DNA from: JAICMB01 sp963795935
GTDB taxonomy: Bacteria > Acidobacteriota > Terriglobia > Bryobacterales > Bryobacteraceae
Length of the DNA: 64,000 nt
Assembly (NCBI GenBank): GCA_963795935.1
Contig: CAWCJO010000020.1
Coordinates: 241,418 to 305,417 of the forward strand
Direction: 5' to 3'
Numbering within the stretch: position 1 is the stretch's first letter; each line of letters begins with the position of its first letter. The translations under genes were made by a program, and so were the position numbers. This document shows, piece after piece, positions 19,065-29,181 of this stretch. The notes under the pieces are model-generated. The model was not told the origin of the DNA and ran no database searches. It saw nothing but the letters and a program-made list of their open reading frames with translations.

Positions 19065-21355
19065 CGCGCTTCCCAGATCGGCAACGGCGTAATGCCTTGC
19101 TCGCGAGCGGTCTTAATATCCACCAGGTACTGAAACGCGCCGGGCGCGCGGAGATTCACGCCGCCTTGCTCAATCGCTTCGATAAATCCGCGGCGCTGGT
19201 TCAAGGCCAACGTCTCGATGGGAACCAGATCGCCGCGGCCGATCATGTCCAGAATAAGGCCGTAGCTCTCCGGTCCGCGAAACATCCACGGCGCTTCGTC
19301 CTCCGATGCGGTCGAGACCGAGCGGCGCAGGTCGTCATGGGCCTTCTCGGTCCGGAAATAGCCGGGGAAGGCGTGCCCATACAGCAGGAACACGACCGGC
19401 CTCAGATCGACGTACTCCAGGCAGGCCGCGAAAAAAAGCGCCAGGTCGAGGCAGGTGCCGCGCTTGCTCTCGAGCACGTCGCTGGGCGTCCGCACGCGTT
19501 GCGACCGCACCGAGTAGCTGGGAGGAGGGTTGACGTAATTCAACGGCAGCTCGTTGATAAGAGCCCACCACATCGCTCGCGCCTGATTGTCGACGGATTC
19601 GTAAATGGCTGCATCGTCCGCCGCCGCGTCGAGATCGGACGGGGCATCCTGGTAACCGGTAAAGCCGGCGCCGATACTGTCGGCCAGCGCCGTCAGATAA
19701 CGCTGGCTTTCATCGATGACGCGGCGCACCGCGCCGTCGCCCGGAAATACGAACGACGGCAGCCATTTGCGATTGTTGTCGTCGTCCTGCCATTGATCGA
19801 TGGGCAGCAGCTTCACGCGGTGCGTGTTCAGGTAGGCGTCTTTACCGTCGTAGGTGACGCGCACGACGATGCTGGTGACGATTGTGGAGCGGCTCGACCG
19901 CAGCAGACCGGACGTCAACGGAACGCGAATATCGTCGTGCAAAAACCAGTAGGTATAGCGCATGTCGCCGGAGCATTCATAATGCGCCTGCTCATTGCCG
20001 GCGTATAGCGTCACGCTGACGGCGACGTTCTTCAGTTTCTTAAGCGGGGGAGTCTTGGTCAGGCCGAAGTAGCTGAATATCCCGCGATTGTTGTGAAGCA
20101 TGGAATAATTGAGCTCCGCACAGGGCCTGATGTAGGGAGCTTTCACTTCGCCCTCGCCAGGCGCGGCAAGCTTGTCCCGATAACTGTCGAACTGCTCCAG
20201 GAGTTTGAGCGGCGCGCTCGCGGCCATCCCGCGGAAAAGACCATTGGGCTTCAGCAGCGATTCCCGGCTATAGAGGACCACCGCGGTGCGCAGCCCTTCA
20301 TTACGCCGTATCTGCGTGTCGAACGCGATCCGAAACGCCTCTAAAATTGGGGAGCCCGGCAAATTCAGCGCCGTACAGAGACGCAGCGCCAGATAAAAGT
20401 CCGCGAAAAAATTCTGCGCCGAAATATCTTGTACTACTCCGTCGAACCCGACTGCGGCCTTGAAACCTTCCGCGGCCGCGCAAGCGGCGACCCGGTTCGA
20501 ATAATAGAAATTGCAGCCGAGCACAACGGGAAGCCAGCGCCATTTGCACAGGGCGCGGGCGAGCGCGCCCGCCTCCACCTCTTCCGGAGCGTCGCGTCCC
20601 AGAACCAAGCCGTCTTCTCCGGCTCTCAGCCGCTCGCCGCGATAGTCGCCCGCTGCCAGATACGTGGCCGCCTGATGGACATCGAATCCCGCCACATGCA
20701 CGACCCAGGGGTGCGCCTGATCGATGCGTGCGCTCACGTCGTCAAGATTCGGATTGCGCAGGGGATCGGGCTTCGAGCCGAAATTTTGCGACATGGTCTG
20801 CTCTTCGAGCGCAACCACATCGGCCGACGCATATTCGGCGAGAGGCCCAGGCGTGCTTAATACCGTCAACAGCTTTTCGCAATCGCCGGTCCATTGCTTG
20901 CCCGCCGGGGCTCCCTCCTGGTCGAACGTGCGGACCACGATCGGAGCGCGCGAGGCTTCCTCCGCCGGGCGAACGGCCGTCAGAAGAAATTCCCACGGAG
21001 CGGTCCAGGTCCAGTCTTCGGTTGGGCTCAGCGCGATTTCCACGAAGGCCGAGTCCATGATCGCGAAAACGAGTTCCCGATACCGGCTCCCGAACATTCT
21101 CTCGAGATCGCCGGCCGCTTTCTTCCTCTCGTATTCCAGGGCTCGCCGGTCGCGTTCCCAGCGCTTGCGCGTTTTCATGATGCCGCGCCAGCGCTCCCTA
21201 TCTTCCTCCGTAGGACGCTCCACCGCCTCAAACTCGCAACCCTGCTCAGTGTCGAAACTGCCGCTGGCCGAACGCGACGTCCGCACGATCAAGCGCCACG
21301 GGTTTGGAGCGGGGGAAGCGGGTTCCTGCGCCGCGTCAATCAATGGCTCCGGCAT
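19061..21355 (-). CDS. CHAT-like domain fused to transglutaminase-like domain
   Basis: This 764-residue protein has no signal peptide. Residues about 85-340 follow the CHAT layout: APWEFLL at 119-125, a VVHVAGFD strand with His220, and a PVVLGCNFYY strand with Cys281. The second His normally in VxHxxGH is replaced by Phe (GFDVH), so protease activity is uncertain. A beta-sandwich spans about 440-520 (VAVSVTLYAGNEQ). Residues 620-700 form a transglutaminase-type core with Cys635 in KRGTCLDLALFF and His661 in LYGHAFPGYF; Asp703 may be the third residue. Two small coiled-coil genes lie upstream; the hydrolase gene overlaps its stop by 4 bases. I know of no named system with this combination. Confidence 0.8.
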   Translation of the reverse strand: MPEPLIDAAQEPASPAPNPWRLIVRTSRSASGSFDTEQGCEFEAVERPTEEDRERWRGIMKTRKRWERDRRALEYERKKAAGDLERMFGSRYRELVFAIMDSAFVEIALSPTEDWTWTAPWEFLLTAVRPAEEASRAPIVVRTFDQEGAPAGKQWTGDCEKLLTVLSTPGPLAEYASADVVALEEQTMSQNFGSKPDPLRNPNLDDVSARIDQAHPWVVHVAGFDVHQAATYLAAGDYRGERLRAGEDGLVLGRDAPEEVEAGALARALCKWRWLPVVLGCNFYYSNRVAACAAAEGFKAAVGFDGVVQDISAQNFFADFYLALRLCTALNLPGSPILEAFRIAFDTQIRRNEGLRTAVVLYSRESLLKPNGLFRGMAASAPLKLLEQFDSYRDKLAAPGEGEVKAPYIRPCAELNYSMLHNNRGIFSYFGLTKTPPLKKLKNVAVSVTLYAGNEQAHYECSGDMRYTYWFLHDDIRVPLTSGLLRSSRSTIVTSIVVRVTYDGKDAYLNTHRVKLLPIDQWQDDDNNRKWLPSFVFPGDGAVRRVIDESQRYLTALADSIGAGFTGYQDAPSDLDAAADDAAIYESVDNQARAMWWALINELPLNYVNPPPSYSVRSQRVRTPSDVLESKRGTCLDLALFFAACLEYVDLRPVVFLLYGHAFPGYFRTEKAHDDLRRSVSTASEDEAPWMFRGPESYGLILDMIGRGDLVPIETLALNQRRGFIEAIEQGGVNLRAPGAFQYLVDIKTAREQGITPLPIWEAR

Positions 21356-21390
21356 CTCGCGAAATTATAACGCGGAGGGGCGCTAACGGA

Positions 21391-21637
21391 TCAAGAATTT
21401 TTTCGAGGTTCTTGGTCGAGTCTCAGGATGAGCGCGTCCATGCGCTCGCAACATTCGTTCAGGCACGCGATAGTTTCCGGCTCGTCCAAACAGCTCCTTC
21501 TCCAGGCGCTCGAAACCCTGCCGCATTGTGGCCTGCAGCGTCGCTTGCATTTCTTGAATTCGGGTACGAAGCGATGCGGCGGCATCCATGATAACAGCCG
21601 CGAGTTGCTCCGTGAACTCCACCCATTCCGGATTCAT
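21391..21637 (-). CDS. Small coiled-coil protein B, one frameshift
   Basis: The protein starts MNPEWVEFTEQLAAVIMDAA and continues as an amphipathic helix (MQATLQATMRQGFERLEKEL). Near 21495 the sense shifts to another frame (DEPETIACLNECCERMD, ending LRLDQEPRKNS). The length is 247 bases, 1 modulo 3. It is clearly paralogous to the gene just upstream: both begin MNPE and share an AVI-D-A-SL-T-Q / QGFERL core. It starts 11 bases after the stop of that paralogue and ends 35 bases before the CHAT-like/transglutaminase start. No known family was recognised; it resembles small helical adaptor or sensor subunits only in shape. Confidence 0.65.
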
Positions 21638-21647
21638 TGGAACACCG

Positions 21648-21981
21648 CTAAGATCCGTCTTGGCGATCTTGTTCGAGCTTCTGCACCCTGCTTCCCATAT
21701 CGGCGAGTTCCCGGTCCCGCACGCGGATGATCTCGTCCATGCGCTCGGACCATTCGATCATCCGCGCGATGGCTTTGGAGCCGCCCTGTATTAGGCCGCC
21801 ATGACGCCCCACGCGCGCATCAAGGCGCTCGAAACCCTGCTGCATCTGCGTATGCAGCGATCCGGCGGTGTCCACGATCACCGCGATCAATTGTTCCTTC
21901 AGACTCCGCGCTAGACTCCGCGATAGCCTTCGCGGTAGACTCCGCGATTTGCTGCCTCAATGTCTCTAGTTCGGGATTCAT
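21648..21981 (-). CDS. Small coiled-coil protein A, first gene of CHAT-TG operon, one frameshift
   Basis: The ATG at 21981 opens MNPELETLRQQIAESTAKAI. Its DNA carries a short direct repeat (GCGGAGTCTA-type, three copies at about 21905-21945). At the third copy the frame shifts by one base into LKEQLIAVIVDTAGSLHTQM, QQGFERLDARV and EWSERMDEIIRVRDRELADM. The length is 334 bases, 1 modulo 3. The result is a roughly 111-residue, mostly helical protein. It is paralogous to the next gene, so the operon starts with a tandem duplication. The repeat at the break makes slippage, biological or technical, a likely cause. Confidence 0.65.
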
Positions 21982-22003
21982 GCGGGGCTGTCTAAAGCAT
22001 ATC

Positions 22004-25000
22004 TCAAACCGTTGCGGGCGCCGCTTGCGGCGCTTCCTCGCGATCCACTTCAATCCCCGTCGGCACCCGCTCATTCAACAGCAGCTCCGTCGCCATCACT
22101 TGCGGCTCGGCGTGGAAGTAGCGCTGGATCGGATTGTCGAAAAGCAGGTTGCAGGCGGCCAACAGACTCATGCCCTGGTGATGCGCCATCCACGACCGGA
22201 TCACGTTCCCGCCCGCGCCCGTATAATCGATCGCTTCGTAAAAACCGTAGCGGCCCGACCACCCGAATTCCTCCATGCGGCGAAGATTCGCCAGCGCCGC
22301 GCGGGGATCCGTGGCCAGCGCCAGAAATGTGGAGTACGGCGACACCACCAGTGCGTTCGTCTCGCAGCGCTTCATGGCCAGCTCCGCGATGCCGAAGGCG
22401 GCGTAGCCGTAATCGCAGCCGTCCGCGGCTTGGCACGCCGATTCGGAAATCCCCCACGGCACTCCCTTCCGGCGCGCGAATTCGCGCTGGGCTCCGACCA
22501 CCGACTTCGTGCTTTGCTCCATGATGGTGTCGGCATGCTGCCGCATCCATAGCGCCGGCATCAGGTATTCGAACATCGTCCCGGTCCAGGAGATCAGGAT
22601 TCGCTCGCCGCGAAAAACGGTGTGCGCGCGGCCGAGATGAAACCATGCTTCCTGCGCAACGTCGCCCTTCGCGATGGCGACGAAGCTGGCGATTCGCGAC
22701 TCCGACGCGAGCAGATCGTAGCTCGATTCCTCCAGTCGCTTCTCCGCGACGTTGTAGCCCACCGAGAGCACTTTCTTGCGCGCTTGATACAAAAAGCGGA
22801 AGTCCATCTCCGCCGCCAAGCGGTGGCACCAGGCGGCAATTTCATTCAACTCCGCCGTCAGCTCCGCCGGCGCTCCCTTGATAAATGAGAGGGCCGCCTG
22901 CTTTAGTGTCCACAGGCACGCCACCAAATTGCCGCTATCGACCGTCGATACAAAACGCGGCTCCAGCGGCCTCATGGAATCGAGGTCGTACCAGTTCAGC
23001 ACGTGGCCGCGATATTTGGGAAGCGCCTCGAAGCGCGCCAGCGTCTGTTTGGTTTCGAATATGAATTCCTGCAATGGCAGCAGTCCGAAATGAACCGCGG
23101 CGACGCGGGAGTTAAGCAGCAGCCCCAAATTGGTGGGAGATACTCGCGGGGCGATCGCTCCGTCTTCGCGTACGCTGTCGGGGATCAGCCAGTTCGTGGC
23201 TTCCGTGCTCCAGTCGTGGAAGAAGCGCCAGATGCGCTCGGAGGCCTCCCGCAGCAACTCCGCGTCGGCGGCCTTCAGTGTGCGATTGGCCGTGCGCGGT
23301 GCGCGGTTGAGCCAATCGGAGATCCCTCGCGACACAAACCACGCCAGCAACACCGGAGCCGCAAATTTCATCGCGGACGGCCGCGCCAACCAGATCGGGA
23401 ACGCGAGCGCAATCGAGATCCACGGGGTCCAATCCAGATAGCGGTCCACGGTGGCCTTGCGACGCACCGCCGTTTCCGCTTCCGCGGCCGTCTCCCATTC
23501 GAGCAGGCGCCGCCGCGTGTAGAAGACGCGCAGCACCGAACGCCCGATCGCATCCATCGACAACAGCGCCTGATGCAGCAGAAACACGATGCCTAGCGCC
23601 GCCACGATGTTGCCTTTGGCGAATGCCGCGGCCGTGTCTCTCGCCCAGGGTCCGAAGCGGCCGCGGCTCCACGGCGCCCGCAGTACGGAAAACAGCAGGT
23701 CCGCGTAGACCGGCATGAACAGCATCGCCACCGTCGCCGACGTCCAGTACAGGGCGCCGCCCGGAAGATAGAGCCAGCCGGCCAGGAACAGCAGCAGCGT
23801 GTTCGGCTCGATCAGGCTGCGGCGCAGGTTATCGAAAATTTTCCAACGCGCGATCAGGCTGATGGGGTTCGCAATGATGTTGCCCGTGATAATCCGGCAC
23901 GCGCGAAGAGAGCCAGCGCAGGATCTGCCAGTCGCCCCGCACCCAGCGATGCTTGCGGCGGCTATAAGCGCTGAAGTGCGACGGGTAGTCGTCGATTAAT
24001 TCGATATCGGAAACCAGACCGGCGCGCGCATAGGAGCCTTCAATCAGATCGTGGCTGAGCAGCGCGTTTTCCGGAAAACGAGCCTGCAATGTCTCGCGGA
24101 AGGCGTCGATTTCGTAGATCCCCTTGCCCGTAAAAATTCCTTCGCCGTAAAGGTCCTGGTAAACGTCCGAGATCGCGCGCGTGTAGATGTCAAACCCGGT
24201 TTGCCCCGAATAGATCGAAGCGAGCCGGCTGCGGGCCGCCGATTCCACGCTGATGCCGATGCGCGGTTGCAGAATGCCGTAGCCTTCGACCACCATCTTC
24301 GTCGCGGGATCGACCACTGCCTGATTGAGCGGATGCGCGATCGCGCCGATCAGCCGCGCGGCCGACCCTCGCGGCAACTGCGTGTCGGAATCGAGCGTAA
24401 TAACGTAGCGCAAGCGGCAGAGCGCCGCAACATCGCCGCTCTTCACTGGGAAGCTGTCGAAGCCGCCGCGGATAAATTGATTCAGATCGAGAAGTTTGCC
24501 GCGCTTGCGCTCCCACCCCATCCAGCGGCCTTCCGATGCGTTGAAAACCAGATGGCGGTGGAACAGGTAGAACGGCCCGCGGCCGTCCGCGCCGTAGCGG
24601 CGGTTCAGCTCCTCGATGCGCGCCCGGCACAACTCCGCCAGCGCGTCCGTCTGCCCGGAAGGTTCATCGGAATCGGGCGAATCGGTCAGCAGCGCGAAAT
24701 AGAGATTGGGATCGCGGTTGGCGAGATAGCGAATCTCCAGATCGAGAACGAGGTTTTGGACTTGAGCTTCGTTGAGCAGCAACGTGGGAACGGCCACAAT
24801 GGCTCGGCAGTCCTCCGGAATGCCTTTCGAAAAATCGAGTTTCGGCAGCGCGCGCGGCCGCAATAGCGAGGTCGCCAGGTGGTTCATGAACTCCACCGCG
24901 GCTTGCGTCGCGGGCAAGATCAGCAGCAGGAAGCCGGCCACCACCGGCGTCAGCGCATCGAGGGCCGTCAGCAGCCCAATGACGATTGTGAGCGTGACAA

Positions 25001-25892
25001 GTTCTATGCCGGTGAGATAAAACGCATTGGGATGCGCCAGGATCGCATCGCGCAGGCGCGTCATGGGCCCGGGCCTGTAACCCGTCACCGCGCGGAGCCG
25101 CGGCAGCCCTCTATCCAGCAAATAAAATCCTACGTGCGCGCGCCGCAGCGCCGCTCGGCTCCCGTCGCTCCTCCGCGCCGCCGCTTCCGCAAGATCGATC
25201 GCCGCTTCGGCGACCTCGCGCTCGCCGCGGCCGCTATGCTTGGCGACATGGCTCACGACCTTGCGGTACTCATCGCGGCTCTCGTATTCCATGGCGCTGT
25301 AGGCGCGCGCCGGATCGCGAGCCAAAACGCGGTCCACCGGACTGACTGCTTCGAACAGGTCCTTCCATTGCGCCTCCCCGGCTTGGCGCAGACTCATGAC
25401 CAGCGTTTGCCATGAGTCCGGCCCGGAGCCCGCAATTCGTTCCAGCAGCGCCAACTGCAGCGCCGGTTTCAGCGCCCAGATCTCGGACATGTTCAATTCG
25501 GCGGCTTTCTGGTAGCCGTCGAGAAACGCGGCCAGCGTTTCTTCGGAGAAGCGGCCCGCGGTGGAGTCCAGATATTGGCATGCCACGGCGTAAGCGCGCG
25601 GCCGCTCCACTCCCGCGGCATCGATCACGCCGGCTTCCCCCCGCAGCGCCCGGCCGATCTCGCGAGCCTCGCGCGCCGCGGCGCGGATCAGCCGCATGTT
25701 GTCGAGCACCCAGCGGCGGCGCTCGTCGCGCGCGCCGTTCGCCGCCGCCGCGATCGTTTTCTGCAACTCGCGCGCGCGGTGCGCCGCGATCGGAGTGCCC
25801 GCCCGCCGCACGATACGGCAGGCGCGCGCCGCCGCCTCTCCCGCCGCTTGGACAGCGCTCCCCGCCTCTTTCCGGACATCCTGCGCGATCAT
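22004..25892 (-). CDS. Beta-1,2-glucan synthase-like protein (GT84-GH144), one frameshift
   Basis: This is an NdvB-like membrane protein of about 1296 residues. The N-terminal helical region (1-270) is followed by transmembrane segments (YLTGIELVTLTIVIGLL) and a GT84 transferase core with DSDTQLPRGS (the DxD-type motif) and HRWVRGDWQI. After more membrane segments (LLLFLAGWLYLPGGALYW) comes a C-terminal glycoamylase-like/GH144-type domain (EFGWSGRYGFYEAIDY, MAHHQGMSL). The GH94 phosphorylase module of full NdvB (about 2800 residues) is absent. The frame breaks near 23890-23900; length is 1 modulo 3. The ABC exporter gene overlaps its start by 4 bases. It likely makes beta-1,2-linked glucan at the inner membrane. 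Confidence 0.83.
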
Positions 25893-27710
25893 CGGTAACT
25901 CGACGCCTGCATCTCAAACATGGCCGCGTATTTCCCCCCCAGCGCGATCAACTGCTCGTGCGTTCCGCACTCCCCGATGCGGCCGTCCATCAAAACAACG
26001 ATGCGGTCCGCCATGCGCACCGTCGAAAAGCGGTGCGAAATCAACAGCGACATCTTGCCCGCCGTCAGCTCGGCGAAGCGCTGGAAGACCTCGTATTCCG
26101 ACGGCGCGTCCAGCGACGCCGTGGGCTCGTCCAGGATCAGCAACTGCGCGTCCCGCAGATACGCCCGCGCCAGCGCCACCTTCTGCCACTCGCCCCCGGA
26201 AAGATCCACGCCGCCTTCGAAGCGCCGCCCCAGAAGCTGCTCGTAGCCCCGCGGCAAGCGCCGGATCACCGCGTCCGCCAGGCTCTTGCCGGCGGCATGC
26301 TCCACGTTCCCATTCCGATCCGCCGCTTCGATCCGTCCCACCGCGATGTTCTGCCGCGCGCTCATTTCATAGCGCATGAAGTCCTGAAAAATGACGCCGA
26401 TCTCGCGGTGCAAATCCTCGATGTTGTAGTCCCGCAGATCGGCTCCATCTAATAAGATGCGGCCTTCCGCCGGATCGTACAGCCTCGTCAATAATTTCAC
26501 GATGGTCGTCTTGCCCTGCCCGTTCTCGCCGATCAGCGCGATGCGCTCGCCCGGCGCGATGCGCAGGTCCAGATTGTCCAGCACCTTGCGCGCGCTGCCC
26601 GGATAAGAAAACGAGACGCCCTCGAATACAAAGCCATCGCGAATGGGACGCGGCGCCGGAATGGCGTCCGGCTTCGACTGGATCTTCGGACTGACCTTAA
26701 AGAATTGAACCAGGTCGGTCAGGAACAGCGATTGATCGGCGATGCTCGAAAACGTCGCAAAAATGCTTTGGATATTTGTGCTCGCACCCGCCAGAGAGCC
26801 GGCCAGGAATTGCAGCGTGCCCCAGCTCAGATCGCCCGTAACGGTCCTGTAAATCACGTAGGCATACGCGCCGTAGTAGCCCGCCGTGCTCAACAGCGAG
26901 AGCGCCCCTCCCGCGATCAGACGCCGCCGCGCCAGCTTTACGTTCTGATCGTAGATATCGTTCGACAACCTGCGCGTATTCGCCCGCCAGATAACCGCTC
27001 AAGCCAAACAGCTTGAGTTCCTTCGCCGATTCCTTGCTCGCCCCCAGCGTCCGCAAATAATCGAGCTGCCGGCGCACCGGCGTCTGGCCGATATTCAGCG
27101 CATAGCCTTGAAACGCAAAATGGCTTTCGCCCAGGAACGCCGGCACGACCGCCGCGATCAGCACCGCCAGCAGCCAGGGCGAGAACCACAGGATGCTGGC
27201 CGACAATGTCGCGGCCGTCACGAACTGCTGCAGCATCAGACCCATGGCCTGGATCATCGCGATGCGGTCGGTGGCCTGCACGCGCGCTCGCTCCAGTTTG
27301 TCGTAGAACACCGGGTCCTCGTAGGAGGCCAAATCCAGACGCGAGGCGTGTTCCATGACCCGAACGCTCACGTAGCGCGTGAAGCCGTCCGCCAAAAGCG
27401 CGTCGAAATATCCGATGGCCCTTCCCAGTACGCCCGCCAAAGCGGCCAACGCAAACTCGGCGCCGACCAGGAACCAAAAGCCCGCGGGCAGCGGATGACC
27501 GCTGAAGCGCGCCTGCACGCCGTCGAGAATGCGCTTCGACACCGCCAGCATCGCGAGCGGAATCAGCGCCGCGCCGATGCGGCAGGTCAGGCCCGCCGCC
27601 ACCACGCCGCGTCCCGATTTCCAGACGATCGACAGCAGCGGCGGGATGTTCCGCAGCGCCCGAACGCGCTCCCGCCACGTGCCGGGAAGAGTCTTCGAGC
27701 CGTCAACCAT
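25889..27710 (-). CDS. ABC exporter (fused permease-ATPase), one frameshift
   Basis: This half-transporter of about 607 residues has six transmembrane helices (PPLLSIVWKSGRGVVAAGL, then AIGYFDALLADGFTRYVSV) and a C-terminal ATPase. The ATPase has Walker A GENGQGKTT, signature LSGGEWQK, Walker B LLILDEPTASLD and the switch His in LISHRFS. I chose ATG 27710 (MVDGSKTLPGTWRERV) over a longer reading with no sense. The frame breaks near 26965 (EYAQVVE, then SNDIYDQNVKLARRRL); length 1822 is 1 modulo 3. Its stop overlaps the start of the glucan synthase gene. This makes glucan or glycolipid export, in the manner of NdvA, the natural guess. Confidence 0.82.
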
Positions 27711-27797
27711 GAACGATGACCGGCAGAATGCGGGGACGCCGCCCGCTAAGGGAGGAGAGAGGCGCGAGATCCCGCGCTCAAAGGTTGGGGATGCCAC

Positions 27798-27827
27798 TTG
27801 CCAAGTAATAGTTTCATACGGGATAAT
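27798..27827 (+). promoter_or_regulatory. Putative promoter of the GH144 gene
   Basis: A TTGCCA -35 (27798-27803), an 18-base spacer and a GATAAT -10 (27822-27827) lie upstream of the GH144 coding region. They are in the divergent gap between it and the glucan exporter. The distance to the proposed CTG start (27862) allows a leader of about 30 bases. Confidence 0.5.
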
Positions 27828-27861
27828 GCTTAGGTAGTCTTAAGAAGAGAGGACAGCGAGT

Positions 27862-29181
27862 CTGAGCGATTCGGCGGTCGTTAATACGGGACTCAGCAGG
27901 CGCGACCTGTTACGCTCCGCCGCGGCCGTTGTGCCCGCGATTTTCTGGAGCCAGCGTCCTAACAATTCTATAACCCCGATTGGCCGGCGCGAAATGATGC
28001 TCGACGAGTTGGAGCGCCGCGCCTGCCGCTACTTCTATGAGCAGGCGAATCCGCTGACCGGCCTGGTCCTCGACCGCGCCCCGGTCGATGGCGGCGCATC
28101 CACGCGAGTTGCCAGCATTGCCGCGACCGGTTTCGGCCTGAGCGCGATGTCCATTGCCGACCAGCGCGGATACCTGCCCGCCGGGGCCGCCCGCCGGCGC
28201 ACTGCCAGAACTTTAGAATACTTGGCCCATCGCGCCGCCCACCAGCACGGGTTCTTTTATCATTTTTCGGACGCCGTGACGGGCAAGCGGGCCTATCGGT
28301 CCGAGATCTCGTCCGTCGATACGACGTGGCTGCTGTGCGGGGTGATCCATGCCCGCGAGCATTTTGACGACCCCGAAATCAACCAGCTCGCCAACGAAAT
28401 CGTGGAGCGCGTGGACTGGACCTGGATGTGGGATGGCGGCCCCACGCTTTCCCACGGCTGGACGCCCGAGCACGGCTTTCTGCCCTACCGCTGGGATTGT
28501 TATTGCGAGCTGTTGGCGATGTATTTGCTCGCCCTCGGATCTCCCACCCATCCGCTTCCGGCCGCGGCCTGGGATTCCTGGAAGCGCCCCGAAATCCCCT
28601 TCGGTCCCGGCAATCAGCCCTTTATCGAATCATCGGCCCCGTTATTCGTACATCAGTATTCGCACGCTTGGCTCGATTTCCGGCACAAGCGCGACAAGTA
28701 CGCCGACTACTTCCAGAATTCACGCCTCGCGACGATCCGACACCGCGATTTTTGCGTCTCGTTGCACTCCAGGTTCCCCTGGTACGGCGCCGATATGTGG
28801 GGCATCACGGCATCCGATTCGCGTTTCGGTTATGTTGCCTGGGGCGGCCCCAAAGATCCCGCAAACTCCAAAATCGACGGCACGCTGGTCCCTTGCGCCG
28901 CCGGGGGATCGCTGGTTTTCCTGCCCGACGAGTGCAGCCGCGTTCTCGAAACCATGCTGCAGCGCTACGGCAAGAATGTCTGGACCAAATACGGATTCGT
29001 GGACGCGTTCCAGCCTCAGGCCGACTGGTCCTCGCCCGACGTCATCGGCATCGACCTCGGCATCATGCTGCTCATGGCGGAAAATTTCCGCACCCAGTCG
29101 CTGTGGCGCGCCATGATGCAAGCTCCCGAGGTGCAGCGCGGTTTCGCCGCCGCCGGGTTCCGAAGCAACCCCGCCGTTTAG
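27862..29181 (+). CDS. Tat-exported GH144-type glucanase (glucoamylase family)
   Basis: The enzyme domain (from about 28000) has the glycoamylase/GH144 features ATGFGLSAMSIADQRGYL, GFFYHFSDAVTGKR, SEISSVDTTWLLCGV, APLFVHQYSHAWLDFR and YGFVDAFQP. GH144 enzymes cut beta-1,2-glucan. Reading upstream of the first GTG (27931) in frame reveals a twin-arginine signal, LSRRDLLRSAAAVVPA. The true start is therefore earlier; the only plausible codon is CTG at 27862, preceded by GAGAGG at 27847-27852, and the frame is open back to 27844. It is divergent from the glucan synthase/exporter operon and probably trims or recycles the same glucan in the periplasm. Confidence 0.85.
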   Translation: MSDSAVVNTGLSRRDLLRSAAAVVPAIFWSQRPNNSITPIGRREMMLDELERRACRYFYEQANPLTGLVLDRAPVDGGASTRVASIAATGFGLSAMSIADQRGYLPAGAARRRTARTLEYLAHRAAHQHGFFYHFSDAVTGKRAYRSEISSVDTTWLLCGVIHAREHFDDPEINQLANEIVERVDWTWMWDGGPTLSHGWTPEHGFLPYRWDCYCELLAMYLLALGSPTHPLPAAAWDSWKRPEIPFGPGNQPFIESSAPLFVHQYSHAWLDFRHKRDKYADYFQNSRLATIRHRDFCVSLHSRFPWYGADMWGITASDSRFGYVAWGGPKDPANSKIDGTLVPCAAGGSLVFLPDECSRVLETMLQRYGKNVWTKYGFVDAFQPQADWSSPDVIGIDLGIMLLMAENFRTQSLWRAMMQAPEVQRGFAAAGFRSNPAV

